Shown: one piece after another, positions 1 to 10,723 of the stretch
Position numbering within the stretch: the stretch's first letter is position 1
How the letters are laid out: every line of letters begins with the position of its first letter
Source of the DNA: Rhabditoides inermis
Lineage: Eukaryota > Nematoda > Chromadorea > Rhabditida > Rhabditidae
Length of the DNA: 64,000 bases
Reading direction: 5' to 3'
Assembly: GCA_963966185.1 (NCBI GenBank)
Contig: CAWZYM010000006.1
Coordinates: forward strand, 730,001 to 794,000
Translations under genes and position numbers: made by a program
Notes under the pieces: model-generated
Database searches by the model: none
Seen by the model: only the letters and a program-made list of their open reading frames with translations
What the model was told of the DNA's origin: nothing

Positions 1-243
1 TGCGTCCTATCCTATCACTGTGCATGTGATGTCATCTTAGTTGTTAACAATTCCAGATAAACACTTGAACTTGTGAGGAGAACTATGACATTGTGACTAG
101 CTCACCTTCTTGTCAACTAGCCGGTCCGCTTGATAGTCAGTGATCTCTACATTGACAGCTCCGTTCATTGCCTTGAACGCTCGCACCATCTCCAGATTCG
201 TCCGGAGGGGAACGTCCACTCCAGAGAGGTACTGAACCGACAG

Positions 244-278
<35 letters not shown>

Positions 279-1349
279 CTCTTTCTCTCTCTCCCTCTCT
301 CTCCCTCTCTCTCTTTCTCTCTCTCCCACCTGATAATACTTCCACTGTGTCTTATGCTTGCTGAGATAATCAAAACACTTGTAGAGTCCATTGAGAATTT
401 CGTACCCAGCCCATTTGACGTCTCCAATATCCTGGTGCATTGTGTACGGTTGTGCGGCACTAAATAACGTGAATACTTACTATGATGTGAATATTCAGGT
501 AGCAGTCTCCGAGGGAATGCATGAGAGACTTGAAATTCGGCGACGCGTTGCCACTGACCTGTATGATTCTGTAAACTAACAACAAATCACTACTCACCGC
601 TAAACAGTACTCGTTTTGCGGATGGTAGAACGACGACATCATAAGAAGAACCTATATCGTAGTTGTGACGTCATAAACACATTATGACGTCACAACCTGT
701 AAGGGACTGGTATATACAAGAAGTCCGTATGCGAGAGGATAGTCTGCTTCCTCTTGAGAAAGTGGTCGATCATTGAAGTCGAACATTGACTGGTACGACG
801 CACATCTGAAAAATGTGAAAAAGTGTGAAACACACGATTTGTTTATACCTGTTCTCAGCGGTCAATAGTTCTTGTTCAATGTTCGAATACCGGAAAACTC
901 CATATCGACTCTTTGAGATCGCTTGAGGCTCCAAGGATTTGATGCCTGAAGAACACTCTCTCCAATAGTCCAAAATTTCCGATGATTGAACTCGCTTTCA
1001 CAATCCACGTCGATTTTATCGAGAAGATTCGAGGAAAAGTTAGTGATATTGCCAGCGATCTCATATTGGTAAATGTAGCCGTAGATGCTTCTGGAAACGG
1101 CAAATATAGAGAAGATAGAATAAAGAAACACTCACTCTTGATCAATAATTATATATAGTAAAATGATGGCACATACGAGGGCAACTACAATACGCCAGTT
1201 GAATTTCTGAAACACTTTTAATCAATCGTTAAATCAATCGTTTCTCCGGAATAGTTATAATCTGAATATGACAACACAATCATGATGATAGGTCATACGT
1301 TCAGTGAAACATTTTATGTTGTTGAAACGTGTTATTTGAGACTCACCAT
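1..1349 (-). CDS. Core-2/I-branching beta-1,6-GlcNAc-transferase-like protein, paralogue 1 (3' part off window)
   Basis: Golgi type II membrane glycosyltransferase of the core-2/I-branching (Branch, GT14) family, which adds GlcNAc or a related sugar in beta-1,6 linkage to O-glycan cores. Exons on the minus strand: 1347-1349 (ATG alone), 1136-1206, 996-1090, 849-945, 697-805, 598-651, 481-558, 330-431, 106-231; the C-terminal third lies beyond the left edge. About 245 residues are visible: a short cytoplasmic tail and a membrane anchor (VVALVCAIILLYIII), then the family blocks EEADYPLAYG, SSFYHPQNEYC, DVKWAGYEI and YLSGVDVPLRTNLEMVRAFK. Splice positions match the paralogues at 1927-6439 and 57511-61886 exon by exon. 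The start was chosen because ATG followed directly by GTGAGT is also how the paralogues begin. The donor after 996 reads GCGAGT, a probable GC-AG intron. It lies 577 bp downstream of paralogue 2 on the same strand, a tandem duplicate. Substrate cannot be told from sequence. Confidence 0.85.
662..696. repeat. CRE-palindrome hairpin inside a short intron
   Basis: A 15-bp inverted repeat, GTTGTGACGTCATAA, with a 5-nt loop takes up the donor half of the intron between exons 697-805 and 598-651. Each arm holds the perfect palindrome TGACGTCA. The matching intron of the third paralogue (58871-58925) also carries two TGACGTCA copies. Confidence 0.8.
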
Positions 1350-1926
1350 TTGTCCTACTATCCTACATAAACACTAACTCGTCGGAATTGCGCTGAAAAT
1401 GAAAATGGAAACATACTGATTCGGGTCGGACAGAACGCAAGCATTGTAAATGAGAGTTGTAAATGATGCGTAAACGCGCTGGTCCAGAGAGGTTGCCCTA
1501 GAGAGAGGTGATAAGAAGACGCATCGATTTATTATCAGTTAGTGCAAACATGAGTGGTCAGAGACCGGCGTTATCACGCAATAAGTAATTACCTATCTAT
1601 ATCATATGAAATATTTAATTTCAACAAGTGTGTTGTTACAGAACATTCTAGACAATCCACTGTTGCGTCACTAAAGTCCACATACCTAAAGAGATTTCGA
1701 TCATCGTTCACAAAATATGTTTATGTCCGCCGAAAAACAAAACAATGTCACAATTAGAATCCATGATCAAATCGTGGTCGTTGGTTGATTGGAAAGGGTG
1801 TGAATGAAATTCTACATAATAGTTTATAGAGGGAAATGTACAAACATGACAATATCGGAAAATACAACAACACAAGTTCAAAAGGGGAACCACTGTTGGG
1901 AAGCGGCATATATTTACATTTCATTT
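1350..1926. other. Spacer between tandem glycosyltransferase genes
   Basis: No coding exon was found here. It must hold the 3' UTR of the upstream gene (stop at 1927-1929) and the promoter or trans-splice region of the downstream gene. A minus-strand AATAAA lies near 1527-1533. Part of 1240-1300, just inside the neighbouring gene, is repeated near 17010-17060. Confidence 0.5.
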
Positions 1927-2122
1927 TCACAGTATCCACTCAGGATGGGTGAGCTTGTCATAGGACACTCCTCGCGATAGTTCGACCTGCGGGAGTGTGG
2001 AGTAGATAGTGGCATCGAAGTCCACTGGAGACAGCGAGCGTCGCTTGTGCTCCTGAATTACATCATCATACTGAACTATCAAACTTCCAATAACTGTTAT
2101 ATCAGTAGCATGTAAATTATGA

Positions 2123-2165
<43 letters not shown>

Positions 2166-4706
2166 GGGTTGAGGAAGGGAGGCTACCTTGAGCATGCATA
2201 TGAACGCGGCGGGTTGGTAGTCGACGTACAGCTTGTGTGCCACTAGATGAGGCTGGCGCAGGAGGATCGGAACCGATTCAACCCCGAATGCGCACGAGGC
2301 CGAGACGAGCTTGCCTGTCGATGAAAGGAGTTTTATATAATATCTACCTCGTTTGCAGCTCGGAATACCCTTTAACCATCTAACTCTATTGTATTGCCCC
2401 GAGAGCTGACTCTGCGTCTTCCAATCATCTACCCCACAGCGAGCGGCTTATTGAGGGAATCGAATTATAGAAAACCGTCCTGTCCACAATTGTGACTTGT
2501 GTTCGTCACGATTCCTCATTTATTTATACGAAACACAGTCGAAAAAAGAAAGCCGCGGTTTGAAAGCAGCCAAATTTGTTTACTTTTTTCATACCGTTTG
2601 ACACTGCTCATTTTGCTGCATTGAACTTTGAACTGTTTCTCCAAATGTACACGGTAATCAATTTATAAACTTATAATCCCCCAGCCCCCCAGGGCCCCAG
2701 AGAAACGACAGCCTCACCGAAACACGGTCGTCCCCACTGCTGGTAGCGCGAGACGTAGTACCGCCAGCGCGGGTGGAGGTTCTCTGCGAGTACGCGGCTA
2801 CAAAGAGTGGCAAGAATCGGAACATCACTACATCACTCAGTCGCTTCTAGAATGAAAGCGAAAATGATGTACTAGTGATAAAAAGAAATTGTCTGCGAAC
2901 ACGCGGCTGCAAAATAGGAACATCACTGGGTTTCTGAAAGGCTGGAGGAAAGTGACTATAGTTCTATGTTCGCAATAAATGGCGCGCGGTGGGGTAGATC
3001 AGAGGAAGACGGAGAGTCAACTCTCGGCAATAGCGCGCAAAACAAGAGAGGCAGACGGTTACGTATTTCGAACTGCAAGCGAGCTGGATCGAAAACTATC
3101 GCTCTGGCGCAGGCTATAAACGCAAGTGAGCGTAAAACTCCTGACACCCCGTTTTTTTCTAGAATAAAATAACGAAAAGGAGCGTGGGTTCCAGGTGAGT
3201 TCAAATTGAGTGAGGATATGAACATCTCCACCCACCTCTTTTTCTGACCATCTCGTGGATGGGCCTTTTTGTATCGCAGGAACTCGTGCGCGTCGAATCC
3301 ACCAGGAACTGCCAGCTCTGACAACAATATAACAAAACTGGTAATCATAATACAGAATATATTCATATATATAGTTTTATGCTCTCAATAAGTTGCGCGC
3401 GGTGGGGTAGATCAGAGGAAGACGGAGAGTCAGCTCTCGGCAACAGCGCGCAAAACAAGAGAGGCAGACGGTTATGGCACCGTACTTCGAACTGCAAGCG
3501 AGGTGGATCGAAAAATATCGCTGTGGCGCGGGCTATAAATGTTTTATGCAATAATTCGCCAGAAAGACGGTGATTCAGCGAGCAAAACAATATGGTCAGG
3601 ATTCAGGATAGAAACAAAGTTTCCTAGGGTACTCAGGTAAACGTAAATGCCATAGAAGAAATAGGAAACAGAGAACCTGGTACGGTACATACTATCGCTC
3701 TGGTAAATGTCATGAAGGTAAAAGGAGGTATCCTCCCGATTTAAGAGACTCACTCCGTGGAGGGAGTCAAAAAAAGGTGAATGCCATAAAAAAAATAGCA
3801 AGCAGAAAAAAAGATGTGAACCCACGTTGCGGGTTGCCGAGCGCGCTGGCCCAGAACGACTCGTCCGGTATGTATGTGCCCTCCAGAAACGAGAGCAGAC
3901 CGCGAGCCTTCGGAGAGTTACTGGAAATTGGGAAAGCATAGTAAATGTATAAGTAGCGTATGTGTACGTATATGTATGCAATACATGATATACACATACA
4001 TATGTAGTATAGCAAACTAATCTACGACATCCGGCGCACCCAGTGCAAATAGCAAATAGCAGAAAAACCAAAGACGTTAAACGTCTTTATTGTGATAATA
4101 CAGATCGTGTGGGGGGTGGGGTAAAACGGGATGAGTTACTACCGCGCCTTGCTCAAGGGTACTGGCGGAGACAAATCCAAGGTTGCGTTGAATTATGTCA
4201 ATATTCAAAACGTCGAGTTCTCACGCGATCTTCTCGGCGGCCTGTCGTGGTACGAGGGCGGAAAGGGATGACTTGAACAGGGGCAACGGCGAGTCGCTGA
4301 TCTGGAAAATACGAACCCATCACTACGAACTTTTCTTTTCACTTTGCTATTTCAAAAAAAAAACATTTGGTGTAAAGACAGTCGGAGAGGCGCTGATTTG
4401 GAATTGGTCTCTACGAACTTTTTCTTTTCTTTTCTAGTTTTTGTTATCACATACTTGGTGTACAGATCTGTCACATCTGTCTTTGGAAATAAATACTTGA
4501 GTACTTGTACAGATATACATTATCGTCACAATCAATGAGGCAATCAGAAGACAGAAGACTATACTCACGTTCTTCTTGCGTAGCCTCGCCAGTTGGAAGT
4601 CTTTCACCTCCATGTTCACAGCGCCGTGCATTGCTTTGAAAATGCGGACCATCTCGAGATTCGTGCGCAGCGGAACGTCCACTCCGGAGAGGTACTGTAA
4701 TTTGTA

Positions 4707-4784
<78 letters not shown>

Positions 4785-6371
4785 AATCTCGCCTGGAAAT
4801 ACTTCCATTCGGTCCGGAGAGTCGCCAGAAACTCTAGGCACTTGTACACAGAGTGAATGATCTCGTATCCTCCCCATTTCACCTCGCCCACATGCTGAGA
4901 AAAATGACGTCATAACCTTTATGAGATGACGTCATAGCTTTATAAGATGACGTCATAACTTTATGAGATGACGTCATAGCTTTATAAGATGACGTCATAA
5001 CTTTGTGAGATGACGTCATAGCTTTATAAGATGACGTCATAGCTTTATAAGATGACGTCATAACTTTATGAGATGACGTCATAGCTTTATAAGATGACGT
5101 CATAACTTTATGAGATGACGTCATAGCTTTATAAGATGACGTCATAGCTTTATAAGATGACGTCATAACTTTATGAGATGACGTCATAGCTTTATAAGAT
5201 GACGTCATAACTTTATGAGATGACGTCATAACTTTATAAGATGACGTCATGACTTTATAAGATGACGTCATAGTACGTACAATCAGGACCTACCATGACG
5301 TGGATATTCGGATAGCACTCTGCGAGGCTGTCCATCAGAATTTTGAACTCGGCATTTGCGTTTTTCGAAACGGCTATGCAGAATTCGTTTTGCGGCTGGT
5401 AGAACGAGGCGAGCATCATTGTTACCTGAGTGTGACAAAGTGACAATGACAGACTGACAGACTGACATTGACAGACTGACAGAATGACATTGACACTATT
5501 GACAGACTGACAGAGCACAGAGTGACATTGACAGACTGACAGAATGACATTGACAGACTGACAGAGTGACATTGACACTATTGACAGACTGACAGACTGA
5601 CATTGACAGACTGACAGAGTGACATTGACACTATTGACAGACTGACAGAGCACAGAGTGACATTGACAGACTGACAGAATGACATTGACAGACTGACAGA
5701 GTGACATTAACAGACTGACATAGTGACATTGACAAACTGACAGATTGGCAAGGACAGATTGACAGAGTGACATAACAGACTGACAGAGTGACAAAACAGA
5801 CTGACAAAGGGACACTGACAGACCAACATACCTGCACAGCATTCTTGTAAGCTAGAACCCCGTACGCGAGTGGATAGTCTGCTTCCTCTTTTGACATGGG
5901 ATAAGTGGCGAAGCCAAACATATAGCGATACAATGCACATCTGAACGGTGGAGTTTCACGTTTTCAAATCCCTCTCACTTGTCGGTCGAATTCAATAAAG
6001 TCTCCTCGACACTATCATAGTCAAAAGTGAAATTCGCTCCCGTAGACAATGCATTTTCGTCGAGATTTTTGATTCCTGAACAGTTCATCTGTGACCAAAA
6101 CAAACCAAAAATGGACACCTTCACAGTCAATCGTCAAACTATCGAGGATGTTCTGCGGTTGCTCGAATAACTTTATCAGAGAATTTGATATCGAGTTAGA
6201 ACTGCAATCGTCTTCGAACAATGACATAGATTTTTTAATTACTCACACGTCTTTCAATGATATATTAAATACCGTAACATACGTGAAAAAAACGAACGAG
6301 ATCACGAATTTATTATCGAGTAAGCGCAACACATGCAAGCGCTGGAATGTATTGAAGTTGACCTCTCTCTT

Positions 6372-6420
<49 letters not shown>

Positions 6421-6439
6421 CAACAGCACTCACCACCAT
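1927..6439 (-). CDS. Core-2/I-branching beta-1,6-GlcNAc-transferase-like protein, paralogue 2 (complete)
   Basis: Complete 445-aa type II Golgi glycosyltransferase (Branch/GT14 family). Fourteen exons: 6434-6439, 6247-6341, 6119-6201, 5979-6075, 5832-5940, 5294-5425, 4793-4894, 4569-4694, 4225-4301, 3826-3920, 3236-3317, 2718-2797, 2187-2314, 1927-2052. All phases close without a stop. The 6-nt first exon (ATG GTG) is the same as in the plus-strand paralogue at 57511. A signal anchor is at about residues 10-32, followed by NILDSLTIDCEG, EEADYPLAYG, ASFYQPQNEFC, EVKWGGYEI, YLSGVDVPLRTNLEM, DESFWASALGNP, AVPGGFDAHEF, RWRYYVSRYQQWG, a CAFGVESVPILL block and a TLPQVELSRG tail. One intron present in both paralogues (inside the PQNEFC region) is missing here, so exon 5294-5425 is fused. 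The donor after 4793 reads GCGAGA (GC-AG). Introns hold a CRE satellite, a TGACA minisatellite and two copies of a dispersed repeat. Confidence 0.9.
2957..3120 (+). repeat. Dispersed 165-bp repeat, copy 1
   Basis: One of three same-orientation copies (also 3371-3539 and 8098-8265). Each runs from ATAGTT(C/T)TATG through GCGCGCGGTGGGG, GGCAGACGGTTA and TCGAACTGCAAGCGAG to a GCTATAAA-type end. The copies are highly similar by eye. This one sits in an intron of a minus-strand glycosyltransferase gene. No terminal inverted repeat or coding capacity was seen; it may be a short non-autonomous element. Confidence 0.85.
3371..3539 (+). repeat. Dispersed 165-bp repeat, copy 2
   Basis: Second copy of the repeat at 2957-3120, in the next intron upstream of the same gene. 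It includes a TATGGCACCGTA segment that copy 1 lacks and copy 3 (8098-8265) shares, so copies 2 and 3 are closer to each other than to copy 1. Confidence 0.85.
3716..3766. repeat. Degenerate foldback repeat, relative of 57691-57770
   Basis: Carries GGTATCCTCCCGATT then GAGACTCACTCCG and GGAGGGAG. This is the same arrangement as the clean hairpin in the first intron of the plus-strand paralogue. Here one arm has decayed. Confidence 0.6.
4904..5271. repeat. 21-bp satellite, 18 copies of the CRE palindrome TGACGTCA
   Basis: Eighteen units, the first 22 bp and the others exactly 21 bp apart, each ATGACGTCAT followed by an 11-nt A/T-rich spacer in two main alternating versions (one with AGCTTTATAAG, one with AACTTTATGAG). 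It fills the intron between exons 5294-5425 and 4793-4894. TGACGTCA is the canonical CREB/bZIP palindrome and is intact in every unit, while the spacers vary. Because 21 is a multiple of three, it yields a spurious open frame. Confidence 0.95.
5436..5825. repeat. TGACA-based minisatellite in intron
   Basis: Tandem TGACAGACTGACA/TGACATTGACA units fill nearly all of the intron between exons 5832-5940 and 5294-5425. Higher-order units of about 60-100 bp recur (a GACAGAGCACAGAGTGACAT segment appears twice). The intron at this position in the two paralogues is only 45-55 nt and carries TGACGTCA, so this tract may have grown from a TGAC-rich seed. Confidence 0.9.
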
Positions 6440-7637
6440 AGTTGCAAATCATATAAAATATATGTATTTGAGAAGAGCGATGCTACCTACTGTCAATTGT
6501 GGCGAATATAGAGTCCGACGGGGATCGATTGTTGTCGGAAACATATATTGGTGCTACGCCGTCGGCAATCAAATACTTTACAATTTTGCTGTAGTTGCCG
6601 CTGCGATTTGAAAATTTGGTTGCAGTTGCCCGGATATACACATGACAATATGACATGCGCTATGAACTGTCGCGCATATTTCAACATGTTTCTAGGGACA
6701 TAAAAAAGAAAGAGATTCAAGCATCTCACCGGGGCAGCGACAGAAAAAAAACGTCCCTCATTCGAACAAACATGAAATGCGCAATAGCCCCAATAAGAGA
6801 GACATCTAGGGTTGCTAACAATTTTTAAAGGTAGTGTTCACTCTGAATTTGAAAGTGGAGTTGACCATACCAGGATATAGTGCACACTTTCGAAATTAAA
6901 ATGGCAAAATATTGCATTATGAAACGATTAAAAATCTATTTAAATCATGTTAAGAAATATTAATTTCATAGTGCCACTAAGGAAAATTGGTGCCAGTGAT
7001 TGGCTCCATTATCGTGCATTATTTCGTGTTGGTGAGATTTCACAGTTGGACGCACAACTTTATTATATTTCTCTCATGTTCACAAGTTTAACTTTTCTGT
7101 TCATTCCTCCTCAACTTTTTAAATATGTTTTCGTTAATATGATCAAAAAATATTATATAATTATATAAATTAAAACAAAACGTCAAATTTACTCACGAAA
7201 ATGAATTAAACAGAATTTAACAGAATTTTTAAACTAAAAGCTGTAACTTTATGTCAATAGGAGGAAATGTACTATTTAATCTTTAATGATTTTATTCAAA
7301 ACACTTTTAAACATAAATTTTGAAACAAATATCTGTCAAACAGACATTCTTAGTGAACCATGAATCTATTTTCAAACAAAATTCATTATTATTTGATTCG
7401 GATCTCAGAGTGTACACTACCTTAAAAGTGTGGAGTCCACACTGTGGACTATCAGAGCCGACGGGTTCGCTAGAGATTGGCGAAAACTCTTACGGAGAGC
7501 TAAACGTTAGTCGTCACGGCAGGACCAACGATCTTTCATCAATTTTATACGCAATAACCAAACAATCGAAAACAATGTATTCATAATCTAACAAAACAAC
7601 ACTGTAACAATAACAACAAAACCAAAACAAGCGCCGC
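6440..7637. other. Upstream region of glycosyltransferase 2, MITE, and 3' flank of ABT1
   Basis: No exon recognised. 6440-6828 is presumably the promoter or leader side of the minus-strand gene starting at 6439. 6829-7421 is a TTAA-flanked element. 7422-7637 lies just downstream of the ABT1 stop and would hold its 3' UTR. Confidence 0.5.
6829..7421. mobile_element. Non-autonomous TTAA-flanked DNA element, 0.6 kb, AT-rich
   Basis: Ends are inverted repeats: left AGGTAGTGTTCACTCTGA, right (reverse complement) GGTAGTGTACACTCTGA. Both sides abut TTAA (6825-6828 and 7422-7425), as expected for piggyBac-type insertion. The inside is strongly AT-rich compared with its neighbours and has no long open frame, so it must be moved by an enzyme encoded elsewhere. 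The ends resemble those of the element at 9813-11254. Confidence 0.75.
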
Positions 7638-9792
7638 TCACTCGGCGAAGATCATCTTCATGAGCTCGTCGTCCGCCCCTCCTCCTCCAGCTCCTCCCTT
7701 CTTCGTCTTCTTGCCGCCCGCCTTCACCACCTTCCTCTGCTCCACTTGACGCTCAAACTGCTCCCACTTACCGCCCTTCTTCAGAACCTGCAAAAGCGAC
7801 ATGCCTTCAAACGACACACACCTCTCTCTCTCCCCCTCAACCCTCTCTCTATCTCCCTCCCCTCTCTTTCTCTCTCTTTCTATCTCTCTCTCTCTTTCGA
7901 ATATCACAACACTCCATACTCCTGTTCAGTACCAGGAGCCGTTTATCTCCTTTCCTTTTCTCTTGAATATCGGTCGAGTATCAAAAATCGTTGACTGTCA
8001 CTAACATCAACCGTATTCCTCCAGCAATAACCTCCTACCAAGATCTTGTAATAATGTCATACTCACACCGCTATAACTATTCCCGATAAATCACGATATA
8101 GTTCTATGCTCGCAATAAGTCACGCGCGGTGGGGGTAGATCAGAGAAAGACGGAGAGTCAGCGCTCGGCAATAGCGCGCAAAACAAGAGAGGCAGACGGT
8201 TATGGCACCATATTTCGAACTGCAAGCGAGGTAGATCGAAAACTATCGCTCTGGCGCACAGTATATCTTACTCGCCCCGCACCCACCTTCTCCTCGAGCC
8301 TCTTGAGATGGGCGCCCTTCTCGATCTGGTCGGCAAAGTGTTCGGCCTGTCGCTTGGCCTGGCCGATCTCGGCGCGCATCCGCTGCCCGCTCACCCTCTT
8401 CTCGTACGCCAGCTGCTCCTGCAGGTGCACCCACTTGAACCTGCAAAAGGGGGACAGTCTCTCTCTCTCTCTCCTTCTGTCTCAGTCTCTCCCCCCTTTC
8501 TCTCCCTCTCTCTTTCTCTCTCTGTCTTTCGGTCTCTCTTTCTTTCTCTCCCTCCCTCCCTCCCTCACTCTCCCTCTCTCTCACTCCACCCCCTCTCTCT
8601 CTCTCCCTCCCACTCACCCGCTGAGGTACTTGATGCTCCAGAGCGAGTCCCTAGCCGCGCTGCGCCGACTGCCACCAACCGGCGTGTTGTGCAGCGAGAG
8701 AGCGATACGCTTCGCCAGACTCTGAACTCATAATCTCTCTCTCTCTCTCTCTTACTATCTCTCTCTCCCCCTCTCTCTCCCTCCCTCCCCCTCTCTCTCT
8801 CCTCACCTTGCTCGTAAACTCGACCCATCCCTCGGTGAACTTCTTGCTCGGCTTGCCCTTCGCGTCGCGCCGCTTCTCTTTCTAAAGTAAACAAATAAAC
8901 AACAAACAAACAATGCGGAATGACCAAAGCAAAGAGAGTAGTTCACAAATGAATGAGAAACCTAAGACAAACAAACAAACAAACAAACAAACAAACAAAC
9001 AAACAAACAACTGACGGTGAGGTATATCCTGCCGACCTCTCCGAACTGCGACATCTCGCCGCGCAGTCGGGATACAGTGAACAGGGGCGGCAGCGAGGGA
9101 AAGTAGAGCACGCCAGACTTCTGAAAGAGGGACACTACTTGGGAAATCGAATGATCGTAAAAGATGGCAATCGAGTTTCGAAAAAAAGCGAAGACAAGAA
9201 CCTCTCCAATGCAGAAACCTGCCCAGACATCACATCACACAAAACTTATTGTGTCGATGAAAATATCATAATAAACGTATGGTATTGTATTGTAAGGACA
9301 GAGTGAACTCGCACCTTCTGCTTGAGCTCCGGGTTGATGAGCTTTCCGCCGGCCTTTTTGGGCTCCTCCTCCTCCATGTCTCCCTCTCCATCCTCATCCT
9401 CCTCCTTCTCGTCTTCATCACCAGCCTCCTTTACATCCTCAAAAACACATTACATTTGCATAAATTAACCTTTGTGAAACCCAAACCAAACACAGTAGCT
9501 AGATATCGCGAACGGATATCATACCTCCCTCCTTCGCCCCGCCACTCGTATCATTTGGACAAAGACCATCACGAACCCCACCCAACACACACACTCTCTC
9601 TCTCACCTCATCTTCTTCTTCCTCCTCCTCCTCCTCTCCCTCTTCTCCGAGGTCCAGCACATCCTCCTTCTCCTCCTCCTCTTCCTCCTGTTTCACATCC
9701 GAAGTGGTCGCCTCCACTGGCTGCTCCTCCTTCTCCTCCTTCACCTCCACCTTCACTGCCTTCGCCTTCTTCACCAATTTCGGCCTAGCCAT
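7638..9792 (-). CDS. ABT1: ABT1/ESF2-like ribosome biogenesis RRM protein
   Basis: 298-aa nucleolar protein of the ABT1 (yeast Esf2) family, which joins the 90S pre-ribosome/U3 processome for 18S rRNA maturation. Exons: 9607-9792, 9315-9437, 9016-9120, 8807-8881, 8618-8721, 8287-8440, 7638-7787. The N-terminal 95 residues are Lys- then Glu/Asp-rich. The RRM core follows: [14 protein letters not shown] (RNP2-like), [11 protein letters not shown], then FTEGWVEF (RNP1-like), [13 protein letters not shown] and [23 protein letters not shown], here given in two pieces joined across the exon 8618/8440 border, and the helix [14 protein letters not shown]. The tail is Lys/Gly-rich. The ATG at 9790-9792 follows a TTTGTTTAG acceptor directly, so the mRNA is probably trans-spliced. 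Spartin lies upstream on the same strand; from memory the C. elegans homologues are also neighbours (F57B10.8 and F57B10.9). Confidence 0.9.
8098..8265 (+). repeat. Dispersed 165-bp repeat, copy 3
   Basis: Third copy of the repeat at 2957-3120 and 3371-3539, in the last intron of the ABT1 gene, again antisense to its host gene. Confidence 0.85.
8968..9009 (+). repeat. (ACAA)n microsatellite
   Basis: About ten ACAA units at the edge of an ABT1 intron. Confidence 0.9.
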
Positions 9793-9802
9793 GCTAAACA
9801 AA
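9793..9802 (-). promoter_or_regulatory. Trans-splice acceptor in front of ABT1
   Basis: On the minus strand ATTTGTTTAG ends one base before the ATG. This is a standard nematode 3' splice site with no coding exon upstream, as expected where a spliced leader is added. SL1 versus SL2 cannot be told. Confidence 0.6.
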
Positions 9803-9812
9803 TGTTAATTAA

Positions 9813-10685
9813 AGGGAGTGTACCCTCTGGTTTTCGAAGTTGGTTTTCGAAGAGTTAGCATCGGAATGTGAAAATACACCAAAAACGATACACTTTTGTC
9901 AATTGGACCATATGTAGCAAATGGCGGGAAGTTGGAGAAACCATCATCAACTGTGCACGTTCGTGCACATTTCTGCACACTTTTCTCTTGAAAGAGCGTA
10001 TTCGAGCGAAAATTAAACAAACTTCAAGGCGACTTGAGCATAACTTATCAATGAGAAAGTACGCTATTAGAGAGGGCGCTGCGCGCTTTTGGCTTAGGAT
10101 AGGGCTCGCGCCAGAATTTTCAAGAAGCTGTATCCAAAAATCATGTTAGCAGGAATGTGAACTCATTCAATTCATGTTAGTTAGATTCGCACGGGTCCGT
10201 AGGCCAGATCACTAATTGATGGCATCTTTGTATCTTTTCTTCGAAAGAAGTTATGAGCGATCTCGCGCACCCATGAGGTGAGAGGCCAGCGTGTGGGTGG
10301 GTGGGTGGGTGGGTGGGTGTCGTGTCCGGTAACGCTGACTCTCTGCCGAAAGCGTACTCTCTCGGCGTTTTCTGCCCGTGTTCTCCAACTCGCACTTTGA
10401 GTGTAGTTCGCCCCGCCGCCGCCAGCGTCTAATTCGCGCCGGGTTTGCGTTGTTTTGGGTCCGCCAACTATAACCAGGAGAAAGAGCGCAGTAGGCGCGA
10501 CTCCGAACGGTAGTGAGAAAATATGTGGGGAAAACGTTTTTGTGAAACGTAACGGCGATCCGAAACGTAACGAGTGATCTGTGGTTCAGGAGAGTAAGAA
10601 GAGAGAGAACGGCCGAGAGTGTGTGTTAGTATTTGTAAACGTTGATAGAAGAGCAGAAAATATAAAGAGACAGTGAGAGAAGGGC

Positions 10686-10723
<38 letters not shown>

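Noticed and set aside
4879..5271. Open frame with a seven-residue MTSSYKV/MTSSHKV repeat
   Set aside because: The repeat unit is 21 bp, so it stays in frame by arithmetic. It lies in an intron fixed by flanking glycosyltransferase exons.
4904..5271. CRISPR array
   Set aside because: Eukaryotic nuclear context, no spacers (units are contiguous and near-identical), no cas genes.
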